Position numbers and translations under genes: made by a program
In this document: positions 45,473-54,514 of the stretch, in pieces
Numbering within the stretch: the stretch's first letter is position 1
Layout of the letters: every line of letters begins with the position of its first letter
The notes under the pieces: generated by a model
Told to the model about the DNA's origin: nothing
The model's input: the letters and a program-made list of their open reading frames with translations, nothing else
Databases searched by the model: none
Assembly: GCF_040361275.1 (NCBI RefSeq)
Contig: NZ_APNH01000004.1
Span: 62,001-126,000 of the forward strand
Reading direction: 5' to 3'
Origin: Salinisphaera sp. T31B1
GTDB taxonomy: Bacteria; Pseudomonadota; Gammaproteobacteria; Nevskiales; Salinisphaeraceae
Length of the DNA: 64,000 nucleotides

Positions 45473-46996
45473 ATGTACAGCGAATCCCTCGCCCACCGCC
45501 GTTCATCGACAGGTGCCGCACCGGCCCGGGTCGAGAATCGACGCGCCGGCCCGGCCGGGGTCAGTCGTCGGCTATACAACCGGGATCTGGCGCCCACGCT
45601 TGCCGCCGGGCGTCAATGGACGGCCTATCATGTGTTCACGGTGTGGGCCAACGACGTTCACAGCCTGGGCAACTATACGTTCGCCATCGGTCTGTTCGCG
45701 CTGGGCCTGGGTGTATGGCAGATCCTCGCTGCGTTCGCGATCGGTGCCGCCGTTCTGTTCGGGCTGTTGACGCTGTCCGGGTTCATGGGCCAGAAGACCG
45801 GCGTGCCATTCCCGGTGTTGAGTCGCATCGCCTTCGGTATCAAGGGGGCACAGGTCGCGGCCGTCGTACGCGGCGGGGTCGCGATCGTGTGGTTCGGCAT
45901 CCAGACGTATCTGGCCTCGGTCGTACTGCGCGGCCTGTTGCTCGCCGTATTTCCGGCGCTCGCACGCCTGGATGGCGACCATGTCCTGGGTTTGTCATTA
46001 CTGGGCTGGTGCGCGTTTGCCGCCCTGTGGGCTGTGCAGGTCGTGATCGTGAGCTATGGAATGGGCATGGTGCGTCGCTATGTGTCCGTTGCCGGGCCGG
46101 TGATACTGGTGACCATGCTCGCATTGGCGGTCTGGGTGTTCGTCCGAGCCGGGGCAAGCATCGCGTGGTCGACCGGCGAAAGCCTGACCGGCTGGCCGAT
46201 GTGGCGGGAAATCCTTTCGGCCGCTGCGCTGTGGGTCGTCATCTACGGCACCTTTGCGCTCAATTTCTGCGACTTCACGCGCTCGGTGGCGGACCGCCGG
46301 TCGATCGTGCTGGGCAATCTGTTCGGCATTCCGCTGAACATGCTGTTCTTTGCGGTGATCGTGGTCGTGCTCGCCGGCGCGCAGTTCCGTATCGACGGCC
46401 GCATCATCGAAAGCCCGGCCGATATCGTTCAGACCATTCCCGATACGGGCCTGCTAGCGCTGGCCGCCGGCGCGCTGATCGTGCTCACCATCGCGGTCAA
46501 TCTGGTGGCCAATTTCGTTGCACCGATCTATATGCTGGCCAACCTGTTTCCGCGCTATCTGAACTTCCGGCGTGCCGGCCTGGTCAGCGCGCTGCTGGGC
46601 GTGGCGATACTGCCCTGGAACCTCTACAACTCGCCGATCGTGATCGAGTATTTCCTCGGCGCGCTCGGCTGTCTGCTGGGCCCGGTGTTCGGCGTGCTGA
46701 TCGCCGACTACTGGCTGGTGCGCCGCGCGTGCATCAATGTTCCGGATCTCTATACCGAGGCCGCGCACGGCGACTATCACTACCGGCACGGCTTCAATCC
46801 GCGGGCCTTTGCGGCCGGTATTCCCGCTGCACTGATCTCGCTTGCCGTGGCACTGGCGCCGCCGTTCGCCGCGCTCGCCGGGTTCTCGTGGTTCTTCGGT
46901 GCCGGTCTGGCCGGATTGATCTACACCCTGATCGCCGACCGATCACAGCAGCCGCGCGATATCGACGGCGAGTCGATCGCGGTGGCCAGTGAGTAG
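45473..46996 (+). CDS. NCS1-family permease (allantoin/hydantoin/purine type)
   Basis: 507-aa inner-membrane symporter with about twelve hydrophobic segments. NRDLAPTLAAGRQWTAYHVFTVWANDVHSLGNYTF is the classic NCS1 start, and GALGCLLGPVFGVLIADY(W) lies near residue 415. NCS1 members carry allantoin, hydantoins, uracil or purines with Na+ or H+. Position between allA and a racemase of the allantoin/hydantoin type makes allantoin the likeliest substrate (PucI-like). The start is ATG at 45473; a GTG just before it is possible. Confidence 0.9.
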   Translation: MYSESLAHRRSSTGAAPARVENRRAGPAGVSRRLYNRDLAPTLAAGRQWTAYHVFTVWANDVHSLGNYTFAIGLFALGLGVWQILAAFAIGAAVLFGLLTLSGFMGQKTGVPFPVLSRIAFGIKGAQVAAVVRGGVAIVWFGIQTYLASVVLRGLLLAVFPALARLDGDHVLGLSLLGWCAFAALWAVQVVIVSYGMGMVRRYVSVAGPVILVTMLALAVWVFVRAGASIAWSTGESLTGWPMWREILSAAALWVVIYGTFALNFCDFTRSVADRRSIVLGNLFGIPLNMLFFAVIVVVLAGAQFRIDGRIIESPADIVQTIPDTGLLALAAGALIVLTIAVNLVANFVAPIYMLANLFPRYLNFRRAGLVSALLGVAILPWNLYNSPIVIEYFLGALGCLLGPVFGVLIADYWLVRRACINVPDLYTEAAHGDYHYRHGFNPRAFAAGIPAALISLAVALAPPFAALAGFSWFFGAGLAGLIYTLIADRSQQPRDIDGESIAVASE

Positions 46997-47033
46997 CCGT
47001 CTGACCTTTCATCTTCCGGAGCCGAGCTCTTCA

Positions 47034-47765
47034 ATGCGCATACTCGTTGTCAACGTCAATACCACCGAAACCATGACGGCGGCCATCGGTCGTCAGGCCG
47101 CGGCCGTGGCTGGGCCCGATACCGAGATCGTGCCGCTGACGCCCTTGTTCGGCGCCGATTCGGTCGAGGGCAACTACGAGAGCTATCTGGCGGCCATCGC
47201 TGTCATGGAAACGGTTCGGGCCTATCGCGAGCCGTTCGATGCGGTCATTCAAGCCGGCTACGGCGAACACGGCCGGGAAGGCCTGCAGGAACTGCTTGAG
47301 GTCCCCGTGGTGGATATCACCGAAGCCGCAGCCACCACGGCGATGTTTCTCGGCCACAAGTATTCGGTGGTCACCACGCTGGACCGAACGGTGCCGCTGA
47401 TCGAGGACCGGCTCAAGCTGGCGGGGCTCGATACGCGCTGTGCATCGGTTCGTGCCAGCGGCCTGGGCGTGCTCGAACTCGAACGTGATCCGGCCGCCGC
47501 CGTCGAGGCCATCGCCGCTCAGTGCGTGAGCGCCGTCGAGCACGATCGCGCCGAGGTGATCTGTCTCGGCTGTGGCGGCATGGCGGAGCTGCGCGCACGC
47601 GTGATCGAACGCACCGGCGCGCCGGTCGTCGACGGGGTGGCGGCGGCGGTCACGCTGGCCGAGTCCCTGGTTCGACAGAACCTGAGTACCTCGAAATTGC
47701 GCACCTACGCCCCGGCGCGTCCCAAGACCTTTGTCAACTGGCCGCCCGAGTTCGGACGGTCATGA
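47034..47765 (+). CDS. hpxA: Allantoin/hydantoin racemase
   Basis: Asp/Glu/hydantoin racemase superfamily, 243 aa from the ATG at 47034. Begins MRILVVNVNTTETM (the N-x-N-T substrate segment), has the first catalytic region around QAGYGEHG with the usual cysteine not obvious there, and the second cysteine in EVICLGCGGM near residue 180. It most likely racemises allantoin so that both enantiomers reach PuuE and downstream enzymes. The absent or displaced first cysteine in this alignment by eye deserves checking. Follows the NCS1 gene; a GTG at 46989 is an alternative start overlapping that gene. Confidence 0.82.
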   Translation: MRILVVNVNTTETMTAAIGRQAAAVAGPDTEIVPLTPLFGADSVEGNYESYLAAIAVMETVRAYREPFDAVIQAGYGEHGREGLQELLEVPVVDITEAAATTAMFLGHKYSVVTTLDRTVPLIEDRLKLAGLDTRCASVRASGLGVLELERDPAAAVEAIAAQCVSAVEHDRAEVICLGCGGMAELRARVIERTGAPVVDGVAAAVTLAESLVRQNLSTSKLRTYAPARPKTFVNWPPEFGRS

Positions 47766-47860
47766 ACCCGCACTCATCGCCGCATCAGATGGCGAAGGCG
47801 TCAACCAAAGCAAAACGCTCGGAGCCATCGCTGGCCACCGGCGTACGAGGAGATAGCTAG
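47762..47860 (+). CDS. Possible 32-aa coupling ORF, unknown
   Basis: A 32-codon frame starts at an ATG overlapping the racemase stop (ATGA) and ends with TAG immediately before the ATG of the next permease. It exactly fills the gap. The product is basic, with MAKASTKAKRSEPS. It may serve only to couple translation of the two neighbouring genes; a functional peptide is unproven. Confidence 0.35.
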   Translation: MNPHSSPHQMAKASTKAKRSEPSLATGVRGDS

Positions 47861-49264
47861 ATGCAGGACAACCAGACCATGACCACCGACACGCACGTCT
47901 GTGCGGCGGACCGGAAACTGCCGATCGGGCAGCTGCTGCCAATGGGGGTGCAGCACGTATTGGTGATGTATGCCGGCACCATTGCGGTGGCCCTGATCGT
48001 GGGCGGCGCGCTCGATCTGCCGCGCGAGGATATTTCCTATCTGATCATGGCGGATCTGTTGTGCTGCGGGATCGGGACCCTCATCCAGTCGCTCGGGATC
48101 TGGATCTTCGGCATCCGCATGCCGATCGTGATGGGCTCGAGCTTCGTGACCGTCGGGCCCATGGTGGCCATGGCGACCAGCGGCCATGTCGGTATCGCCG
48201 GCATCTTTGGCGCGACCGTGGTCTCCGGGGTGTTCGGCATTGCCCTGGTGCCGTTTTTCACCCGCTTGCTCAAGTTCTTCCCGCCGCTGGTCACAGGCAC
48301 CGTGATCGCATCGATCGGCATATCGCTGATTCCCGTGGGTATCAACTGGGCCGCCGGGGGCGTGGGTGCAAGCGATTTCGGCGCGCCCGTCAACGTCGGG
48401 CTCGCGGTGTTCGTACTGGCCTGTATTCTGACCATCAACCGGATCGGACGCGGCATTTGGGTGAACATCTCGGTGCTGATCGGCCTGCTGATCGGCTATC
48501 TGGTGGCCCTGCCGCTCGGGGTGGTCAGTCTCGATGGTCTGGCATCGCAGCCGGTGGTGGGCGTGGTCACACCGCTGCATTTCGGGATGCTCGAATTTCC
48601 CATCTCGGGCATCATTGCCATGTGCATCATCATGGTCGTCACACTCGTCGAATCCACCGGCATGTGCCTGGCGCTGGGCGAGATGGTGGGCAAACCCGTC
48701 GACCGGCGTCTGCTCAACCGCGGGCTTTACGGCGACGGCATCGCCACCGCGATCGCGGGCTTTCTGAACGGCTTTCCGCATACCTCGTTTTCACAGAACG
48801 TAGGGCTGGTGGGCATGACCGGAGTGACCAGCCGGTATGTCACGGTGGTCTCCGGCTTCGTGCTGATCGTGCTCAGCCTGTTCCCGCAGGCCGCGTTCGT
48901 GGTGGCATCCATTCCCAAGCCGGTCCTTGGCGGGGCCGGGCTCGTGATGTTCGGCATGGTCGCTTCGGCCGGTATCAACATCATGAACAAGGCCGACATG
49001 TCACAGCGCACCAATCAGCTGGTGTTCGCCGTGTCCATCGGTTTCGGCATGATTCCGCTGGCCGCGCCCGACTTCTTCGCCATCTTCCCCGACTGGACGG
49101 CGCCGATCGTGCATAGCGGCATCCTGTTGACCGCCGTGGCCGCAGTGATCACCAACCTGCTGCTCAACGGCGGCGATGCGGTGGCCGACGAGTCCGATAC
49201 CGAGGAAGAACTCGAATCGGCGGCACGTCGCCAGAGCCGGGCCGCGGGGCCGGCCAAGTCGTAA
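47861..49264 (+). CDS. NCS2-family xanthine/urate permease
   Basis: Nucleobase:cation symporter-2 protein of 467 aa with about fourteen membrane segments. PIGQLLPMGVQHVLVMYAGTI at the start, ESTGMCLALGEMVGKPVD near residue 265 (the signature helix) and NGFPHTSFSQNVGLVGMTGV near 305 are characteristic of xanthine/urate carriers. It should import xanthine or urate for the surrounding enzymes. GAGGAG lies 10 bases upstream of the ATG. Confidence 0.92.
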   Translation: MQDNQTMTTDTHVCAADRKLPIGQLLPMGVQHVLVMYAGTIAVALIVGGALDLPREDISYLIMADLLCCGIGTLIQSLGIWIFGIRMPIVMGSSFVTVGPMVAMATSGHVGIAGIFGATVVSGVFGIALVPFFTRLLKFFPPLVTGTVIASIGISLIPVGINWAAGGVGASDFGAPVNVGLAVFVLACILTINRIGRGIWVNISVLIGLLIGYLVALPLGVVSLDGLASQPVVGVVTPLHFGMLEFPISGIIAMCIIMVVTLVESTGMCLALGEMVGKPVDRRLLNRGLYGDGIATAIAGFLNGFPHTSFSQNVGLVGMTGVTSRYVTVVSGFVLIVLSLFPQAAFVVASIPKPVLGGAGLVMFGMVASAGINIMNKADMSQRTNQLVFAVSIGFGMIPLAAPDFFAIFPDWTAPIVHSGILLTAVAAVITNLLLNGGDAVADESDTEEELESAARRQSRAAGPAKS

Positions 49265-49318
49265 CGGACGCCGTCGGGCGCCGATTGTCTGAATCACGAA
49301 TCTAACAACGGATTATTC

Positions 49319-49672
49319 ATGGGTTATCTGACGACACACGTACTCGATACTGCCAACGGCTGCCCGGGCGTGGGCATTCCCGTCGTTGTGCGACGTCTCG
49401 AAGCCGGGCAGGCCACCACGCTTGCTCAGACACAGACCAACGACGACGGCCGATGCGATCGGCCGCTGATCGAAGACGACGCGTTCACCGCAGGCCAGTA
49501 CGAGATCGTGTTCGACGTGGGGGCCTATTTCGCCGACCGACGCGAATCACTGGACAGCCCGGCGTTCATCGACGAGGTGGTCATCCGCTTCGGCGTCGCT
49601 CACGCTGATCAGCACTATCACGTGCCGCTGCTGGTCTCGCCCTATGGCTACAGCACTTACCGTGGCAGCTGA
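49319..49672 (+). CDS. uraH: 5-Hydroxyisourate hydrolase
   Basis: Transthyretin-like enzyme, 117 aa, hydrolysing the PuuD product 5-hydroxyisourate to OHCU. The family N-terminus TTHVLDTANGCPG and the invariant C-terminal YRGS are both present; YHVPLLVSPYGYSTY precedes it. No signal peptide, so cytoplasmic. Lies between the NCS2 permease and the deaminase in the + strand run. Confidence 0.95.
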   Translation: MGYLTTHVLDTANGCPGVGIPVVVRRLEAGQATTLAQTQTNDDGRCDRPLIEDDAFTAGQYEIVFDVGAYFADRRESLDSPAFIDEVVIRFGVAHADQHYHVPLLVSPYGYSTYRGS

Positions 49673-49711
49673 ACCGCCGTTCGGGCCCCACGCCTTCTCA
49701 AGGAGCACAGC

Positions 49712-51067
49712 ATGACGAGCACACTGCTACGCAATGCGGCGGTCATCGCCACCATGGACGACAGCGACACGCTGCTGCACAACGCCAGCATCCGTATCGT
49801 GGACAACCGCATCGAGGCGATCGGTCCGGCCGACGAGATCACCGGCGGCGCCGACGAAACGATCGATGCGAGCGGCCATATCCTGATACCCGGCCTGGTG
49901 AACACCCATCATCATTTCTATCAGACGCTGACGCGTAACGTGCCGGCCGGCCAGGACAGCGACCTGTTCAACTGGCTGGTCGCCCATTACCCGATATGGG
50001 CCCGCATGGACGCCCGCGCGATCGATGCGAGCACCCGCATCGCGATTGCCGAACTGATGTTGTCTGGCTGTACCACGGCCGCTGACCATACCTATATCTG
50101 GCCCAATGACGCACGCGTCGACGACCAGATTCACGCCGCCGCCGAGATGGGGTTCCGCTTCCATGCCGCGCGCGGGTCGATGTCGGTCGGGCAGTCGCGT
50201 GGGGGACTACCGCCGGATCACGCCGTCGAAGACGAGGATTTCATCCTCACCGATTCGCAGCGGGTGATCGAGACCTATCATGACGACAGCCACGGTGCGA
50301 TGACGCGTATCGTGCTCGCCCCGTGTTCGCCGTTTTCGGTTTCCACCGATCTGATGCGCGAAACAGCGGCGCTCGCGCGCACGCATCGCGTGCATCTGCA
50401 TACCCATCTGGCCGAGACGCTTGACGAGGAGAATTACTGCCGGGAACTGTTCGGCCAGACGCCCGTCGAGTATGCCGAGGCCAACGGCTGGGTCGGCGAC
50501 GACGTGTGGTTCGCGCACATGGTGCACCCGCACGAGGCCGAAATCGGCCGGCTCGGTGAGCATCGTTGCGGTGTCGCCCATTGTCCGAGTTCCAACATGC
50601 GGCTAGCCTCGGGGGTCGCGCCGATCCGTGCGCTTCAGGACGCGGGTGCGCGGGTCGGGCTCGGTGTGGACGGCTCGGCATCCAACGACTGTTCGCACAT
50701 GCTTGGCGAAGCCCGTCAGGCCATGTTGTTGCAACGTTTGGCCAACGGCCCGGACGGCTTGAGCGCGCGCCAGGCGCTGCGTCTGGCCACCCGCGGCGGC
50801 GCTGAAGTACTCGGCCGCGACGATATCGGCCATCTGGCACCGGGGATGGCCGCCGACATCGTCGGTTATCGTCTTGACAGCCTGCCGCTGGCGGGCGCGG
50901 CGGTACACGATCCGCTCGCTGCGCTGGTCTTCTGCTGGCCGCCCCAGGTCGATCTGAGCCTGATCAACGGCCGGTTGCGGGTGCATCGGGGCGAACTGCT
51001 CGGCGTCGATGTTCCGTCGTTGGTCAAGCGTCACAACGCCATCGCCACGGCGCTGGTCAACGGCTGA
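49712..51067 (+). CDS. 8-Oxoguanine deaminase / guanine-type amidohydrolase
   Basis: Amidohydrolase of the ATZ/TRZ group, 451 aa. Metal ligands are seen in NTHHHFYQTL (His-x-His), HTHLAET, a later His in FAHMVHPHEAEIGRL, and GVDGSASND. The sequence, including the N-terminal TLLRNAAVIATMDD and the GCTTAADHTY region, is like the 8-oxoguanine deaminases that convert 8-oxoguanine to urate. Guanine deaminase is the alternative. In this cluster either activity would feed urate or xanthine into the pathway. Ribosome site AAGGAG precedes the ATG. Confidence 0.85.
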   Translation: MTSTLLRNAAVIATMDDSDTLLHNASIRIVDNRIEAIGPADEITGGADETIDASGHILIPGLVNTHHHFYQTLTRNVPAGQDSDLFNWLVAHYPIWARMDARAIDASTRIAIAELMLSGCTTAADHTYIWPNDARVDDQIHAAAEMGFRFHAARGSMSVGQSRGGLPPDHAVEDEDFILTDSQRVIETYHDDSHGAMTRIVLAPCSPFSVSTDLMRETAALARTHRVHLHTHLAETLDEENYCRELFGQTPVEYAEANGWVGDDVWFAHMVHPHEAEIGRLGEHRCGVAHCPSSNMRLASGVAPIRALQDAGARVGLGVDGSASNDCSHMLGEARQAMLLQRLANGPDGLSARQALRLATRGGAEVLGRDDIGHLAPGMAADIVGYRLDSLPLAGAAVHDPLAALVFCWPPQVDLSLINGRLRVHRGELLGVDVPSLVKRHNAIATALVNG

Positions 51068-51126
51068 ACACCGCCGGGCCTTCGCGCCGGTAACAATTCG
51101 TGATCCATCGCTCCGGGGGAGCCTTC

Positions 51127-53955
51127 ATGCACACTTTCAATGCTTCGCGGCGGCAGTTTCTCAAGCGCTCGATCGTCGCCGGCGTGAGCGTCTACGTCGC
51201 CAACCTCGCCAGTCCCGCGTTCGCGTCCCTGTTCGAACAGCAGGTGCTCACGCCGACCGATCGGGTCTGGAAACCGGGGGCCGGGATGCAGTTCCGCCTC
51301 GACGGCGTGGCCAAGGTCACCGGTAGCAAGGTGTTCGCGCGCGATATCCGCGCACGCGACATGCCCCACTGGCCGGATACGCAGGCACATGCCTTCATCG
51401 TGCGCGCCACATGCTGCGACCGTCGGTTCGAGGGTATCGACCTGTCGGCGCTCGAGCAGGCCGGGCTGGCGCCCGAGCGCGTGGTCACCGCCGAGGACAT
51501 GGCCCGCGACAACATCCAGGTACCCGACTACTACGGGCCCGAGTTCTTCCTGCCCAAGGGACGCACGCCGCTTTATCTGGGCTATCCCGTGGCGATGCTG
51601 ATCTACCACGATTTCGATCGTTTCAGCATTGCCAAGAGCCGCGTGCGTGCGGCCGAGAACGTAGTGGTCTACGGCGATACCACGGACCTGCCGGACAAAC
51701 CGCCCTACGGCGCGTTCCGATATATCCGCGTCGGCGGCGATACGCCGTACGACACAGATCGGTTCTCGGCACTCCAGGAGACGGTGCTGTACCCGGATTT
51801 CCGCAAGCGCCACCCGGTCTGGCCGCAGGCGCTGGAAAATGGCAAAGACAGCGAGCGCGCGATGTATCACGCCGATGCGCTGGCGCAACAGCTGGATAAC
51901 CCGCCCGACGACTGGCTGGTCTTCGAGGGCGAGTATCACACCCCCTATATCGACCATTTCGCCATGGAGGCCGACAACGCCAACTGCTGGTTCGATGCGT
52001 CGGCCGGCGACATGCACGTGGTCTGCGGAAGCCAGTCGCCCAGCGAACTGGTCGAGCGCATGGCCGCACTGCATTCGGCGAGCACGTTCGCCAGCCATCG
52101 TTTTTTCCTGCACCCGACCTATACCGTGGGCTACGGTTCGAAGGACAACTCGATCTTTCCCTACTACGGCATGCTGGCCGCCTATTATGCTGACGGCCAT
52201 CCGGTACGCCTGGCCAACGACCGCTACGAGCAGTTCCAGGCAACGATGAAGCGGCATCCGTTCACGATCCGCAATCGGCTGGCCGTCGAGCGTAAGACCG
52301 GCAAGTTCCGGATATTCAAACAGGATCTGACCGCCAACGGCGGCGGCCGGGCGAATTTCTCCAATTCGGTCGCCTTTGTGGGCACTACCGCCGCCCAGGG
52401 CATCTATTACATGCCCAACAGCGACCTGACGGCCACCGCCATCTATTCGCGGATGCCCGAGGCCGGCTCGATGCGCGGCTACGGCACCTTGCAGACCATG
52501 GCCGCGACCGAGGTCATGGTCGATGAGATCGCGGGCGAACTCGGGATGGATCCTATCGAGCTGCGGCTGGCGAACGTGTTCAAGTCGGGCATGAAGAATA
52601 CCCAGGGCGCGATCCCGGCCGGCCATCTTCGCGGCGAGGAGATTCTCAACAAGGCGAAGCGGCATGACATATGGACAACGCGCGCCGAGCGCAAGAAAGC
52701 CTATGAGGCCGATCATCCCGAGCATCGCTACGGGGTGGGTTTTGCCTGCGTGCAGAAGGATTTCGGCCACGGTGCGGAGGCGGTCTACTCACAGGTCCAG
52801 CTGATGCCCGACGGTCGAATCGAGCTGCGTAACACCGGTGCCGAGATGGGTACCGGTTATTCGACCAGCCAGGCAGCGGTCGTAGCAGCCTGGCTCGGCC
52901 GGCCGGCCGATGTCGTTCACACCGCCGAAACCGAGTGGGACGATCTGGCGATGAAGGCCACGGGCAATCCGTACCTGATGTCCCAGGACACCCAGGATGC
53001 TGCTCAGTCGGATCCGCGCTGGACGCCGATGCTCCAGCAGGCCTCGAGCGCGAGCAACTCGGCCTATTATCTGTCGTTCCCGACCATCGAAGCCGCGCGC
53101 GTGATCTTTCGCCACGGCCTCTGGCCGGTCGCACTCGAATACTGGCAGCGCGGCATCGGCGGGGGACAGGCCGCGCCGTATGTGGTGCGCGAGGCCGATG
53201 CGGTCTGGAAGGACGGCAAGCTCTCGGCCAACGGCATGGAACCTCTGTCGCTGGCGTTTCTGGCCGAAAGGGCACATGCCCAGGGCCGGGTGACCGGCGT
53301 CATGGCCCATGCGTTCAACCGCTGGGCTTGGTCGCGGGCCGACTACGACATCGACGGCACCACCGAAAATCTGCCGCTGGACGGGCTGGCCGTGCAGTAC
53401 GGTCAGGGTGCGTCGCCGGCAAAGAAAGCACGCATGACCACGGCCCGCGGGTTCGAGCGGCTTACCCGTTCGAACCCGTATTTCCCGCCCACCCAGCGCA
53501 ACAACGCCGGGGTCACCTACTACAGCGCCTGTGGCACGCTCGTGGAACTGGCGGTCCATACCGGTACCGGCGAGATCTCCCTGCTCAACCACCACACGTT
53601 TCTGGAATGCGGCAACACCATCGTCGAGGAGCTGGTCTCGGGCCAGTTGCAGGGCGGGATCGCCATGGGGATCGGTCATGCGCTGCACGAAGACATGCCG
53701 CTGTATGAAGACGGCCCGGGCAACGGGACGTGGAACATCAACCGCTACCGCGTCCCCCGTGCCAGCGATGTAGCCGTCTGGCAACAGACGGCGGAGATTC
53801 TGCCGCCGGTCTCGCGTACCGAGCCGCCCAAGGGCATTGCCGAAGTCGTGATGATTCCGATTGTCGGGGCGATCGGCAACGGCGTGGCCCACGCCATCGG
53901 CCATCACTTCCATCATTTGCCCATCACCGCCGAACGCGTCCGGGAGGTCCTGTGA
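51127..53955 (+). CDS. Molybdenum hydroxylase large subunit, Tat-exported
   Basis: Xanthine dehydrogenase/isoquinoline-oxidoreductase-family molybdopterin subunit, 942 aa from the ATG at 51127 (GGGGGAG upstream). Residues about 7-33 form a Tat signal (SRRQFLKRS then a hydrophobic run to PAFA). The Mo-site features include SMRGYGTLQTMAATEVMVDEI and the base glutamate in PPKGIAEVV (about Glu906). It should hydroxylate an aromatic heterocycle or aldehyde in the periplasm and pass electrons to the 2Fe-2S and cytochrome subunits. Placement next to purine genes suggests hypoxanthine/xanthine oxidation, which is inference. There is no FAD subunit. Confidence 0.83.
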   Translation: MHTFNASRRQFLKRSIVAGVSVYVANLASPAFASLFEQQVLTPTDRVWKPGAGMQFRLDGVAKVTGSKVFARDIRARDMPHWPDTQAHAFIVRATCCDRRFEGIDLSALEQAGLAPERVVTAEDMARDNIQVPDYYGPEFFLPKGRTPLYLGYPVAMLIYHDFDRFSIAKSRVRAAENVVVYGDTTDLPDKPPYGAFRYIRVGGDTPYDTDRFSALQETVLYPDFRKRHPVWPQALENGKDSERAMYHADALAQQLDNPPDDWLVFEGEYHTPYIDHFAMEADNANCWFDASAGDMHVVCGSQSPSELVERMAALHSASTFASHRFFLHPTYTVGYGSKDNSIFPYYGMLAAYYADGHPVRLANDRYEQFQATMKRHPFTIRNRLAVERKTGKFRIFKQDLTANGGGRANFSNSVAFVGTTAAQGIYYMPNSDLTATAIYSRMPEAGSMRGYGTLQTMAATEVMVDEIAGELGMDPIELRLANVFKSGMKNTQGAIPAGHLRGEEILNKAKRHDIWTTRAERKKAYEADHPEHRYGVGFACVQKDFGHGAEAVYSQVQLMPDGRIELRNTGAEMGTGYSTSQAAVVAAWLGRPADVVHTAETEWDDLAMKATGNPYLMSQDTQDAAQSDPRWTPMLQQASSASNSAYYLSFPTIEAARVIFRHGLWPVALEYWQRGIGGGQAAPYVVREADAVWKDGKLSANGMEPLSLAFLAERAHAQGRVTGVMAHAFNRWAWSRADYDIDGTTENLPLDGLAVQYGQGASPAKKARMTTARGFERLTRSNPYFPPTQRNNAGVTYYSACGTLVELAVHTGTGEISLLNHHTFLECGNTIVEELVSGQLQGGIAMGIGHALHEDMPLYEDGPGNGTWNINRYRVPRASDVAVWQQTAEILPPVSRTEPPKGIAEVVMIPIVGAIGNGVAHAIGHHFHHLPITAERVREVL

Positions 53956-54512
53956 GCACACCCGATCCGATCAAGCGCAAGCCGCTGAAGGTCACCATCA
54001 ACGGCGAGCAACAGCCGGTCGAGCAAGTGCCCGACGAGCTGATGATGCTCGATTATCTCAACGAATACCGGAACCTCACCGGGACGCGTTTCGGCTGCGG
54101 TATCGGGCTGTGCCGAGCCTGTACCGTGATCGTCGATAGCCCGGACGGGCACAGCGAGGAGATACGCACCTGTATCACCGGCGCGCACTATTTCAACGGC
54201 AAGTCGATCCGGACCGTCGAGGGCCACGCCGAGCGTGACGATCGCGGCGAGGTGGTCTCGCTGTCCGAGGTCCAGCAGCAGTTTCTGAACCATTTCTCGT
54301 TCCAGTGCAGCTACTGCGCGCCGGGCTTCGTCAACGCCGCGACGGTGCTGATCGAGCGCCTGCAACGCGATCCGGTGCCCCGATCGCAGCTCGAGGATAC
54401 GATCAGTCAGGCGCTGGAATCGCATCTGTGCCGCTGTACCGGCTACGTGCGCTATTACCAGGCAGTGCGGGATGCAGTGCTGGCGACGTCCGGCACCACG
54501 GTGGAGGGTTGA
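53952..54512 (+). CDS. 2Fe-2S subunit of the molybdenum hydroxylase
   Basis: 186 aa starting with GTG at 53952, overlapping the large-subunit stop by 4 bases (GTGA). Plant-type ferredoxin cluster: Cys49, Cys54, Cys57 and Cys74 (FGCGIGLCRACTV). All-helical second cluster: Cys119, Cys122, Cys160, Cys162 (CSYCAPG; LCRCTGY). No signal peptide is visible, so it is probably co-exported with the Tat-tagged large subunit. The frame begins upstream at 53730 but that is inside the large subunit. Confidence 0.9.
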   Translation: MSTPDPIKRKPLKVTINGEQQPVEQVPDELMMLDYLNEYRNLTGTRFGCGIGLCRACTVIVDSPDGHSEEIRTCITGAHYFNGKSIRTVEGHAERDDRGEVVSLSEVQQQFLNHFSFQCSYCAPGFVNAATVLIERLQRDPVPRSQLEDTISQALESHLCRCTGYVRYYQAVRDAVLATSGTTVEG

Positions 54513-54514
54513 TC

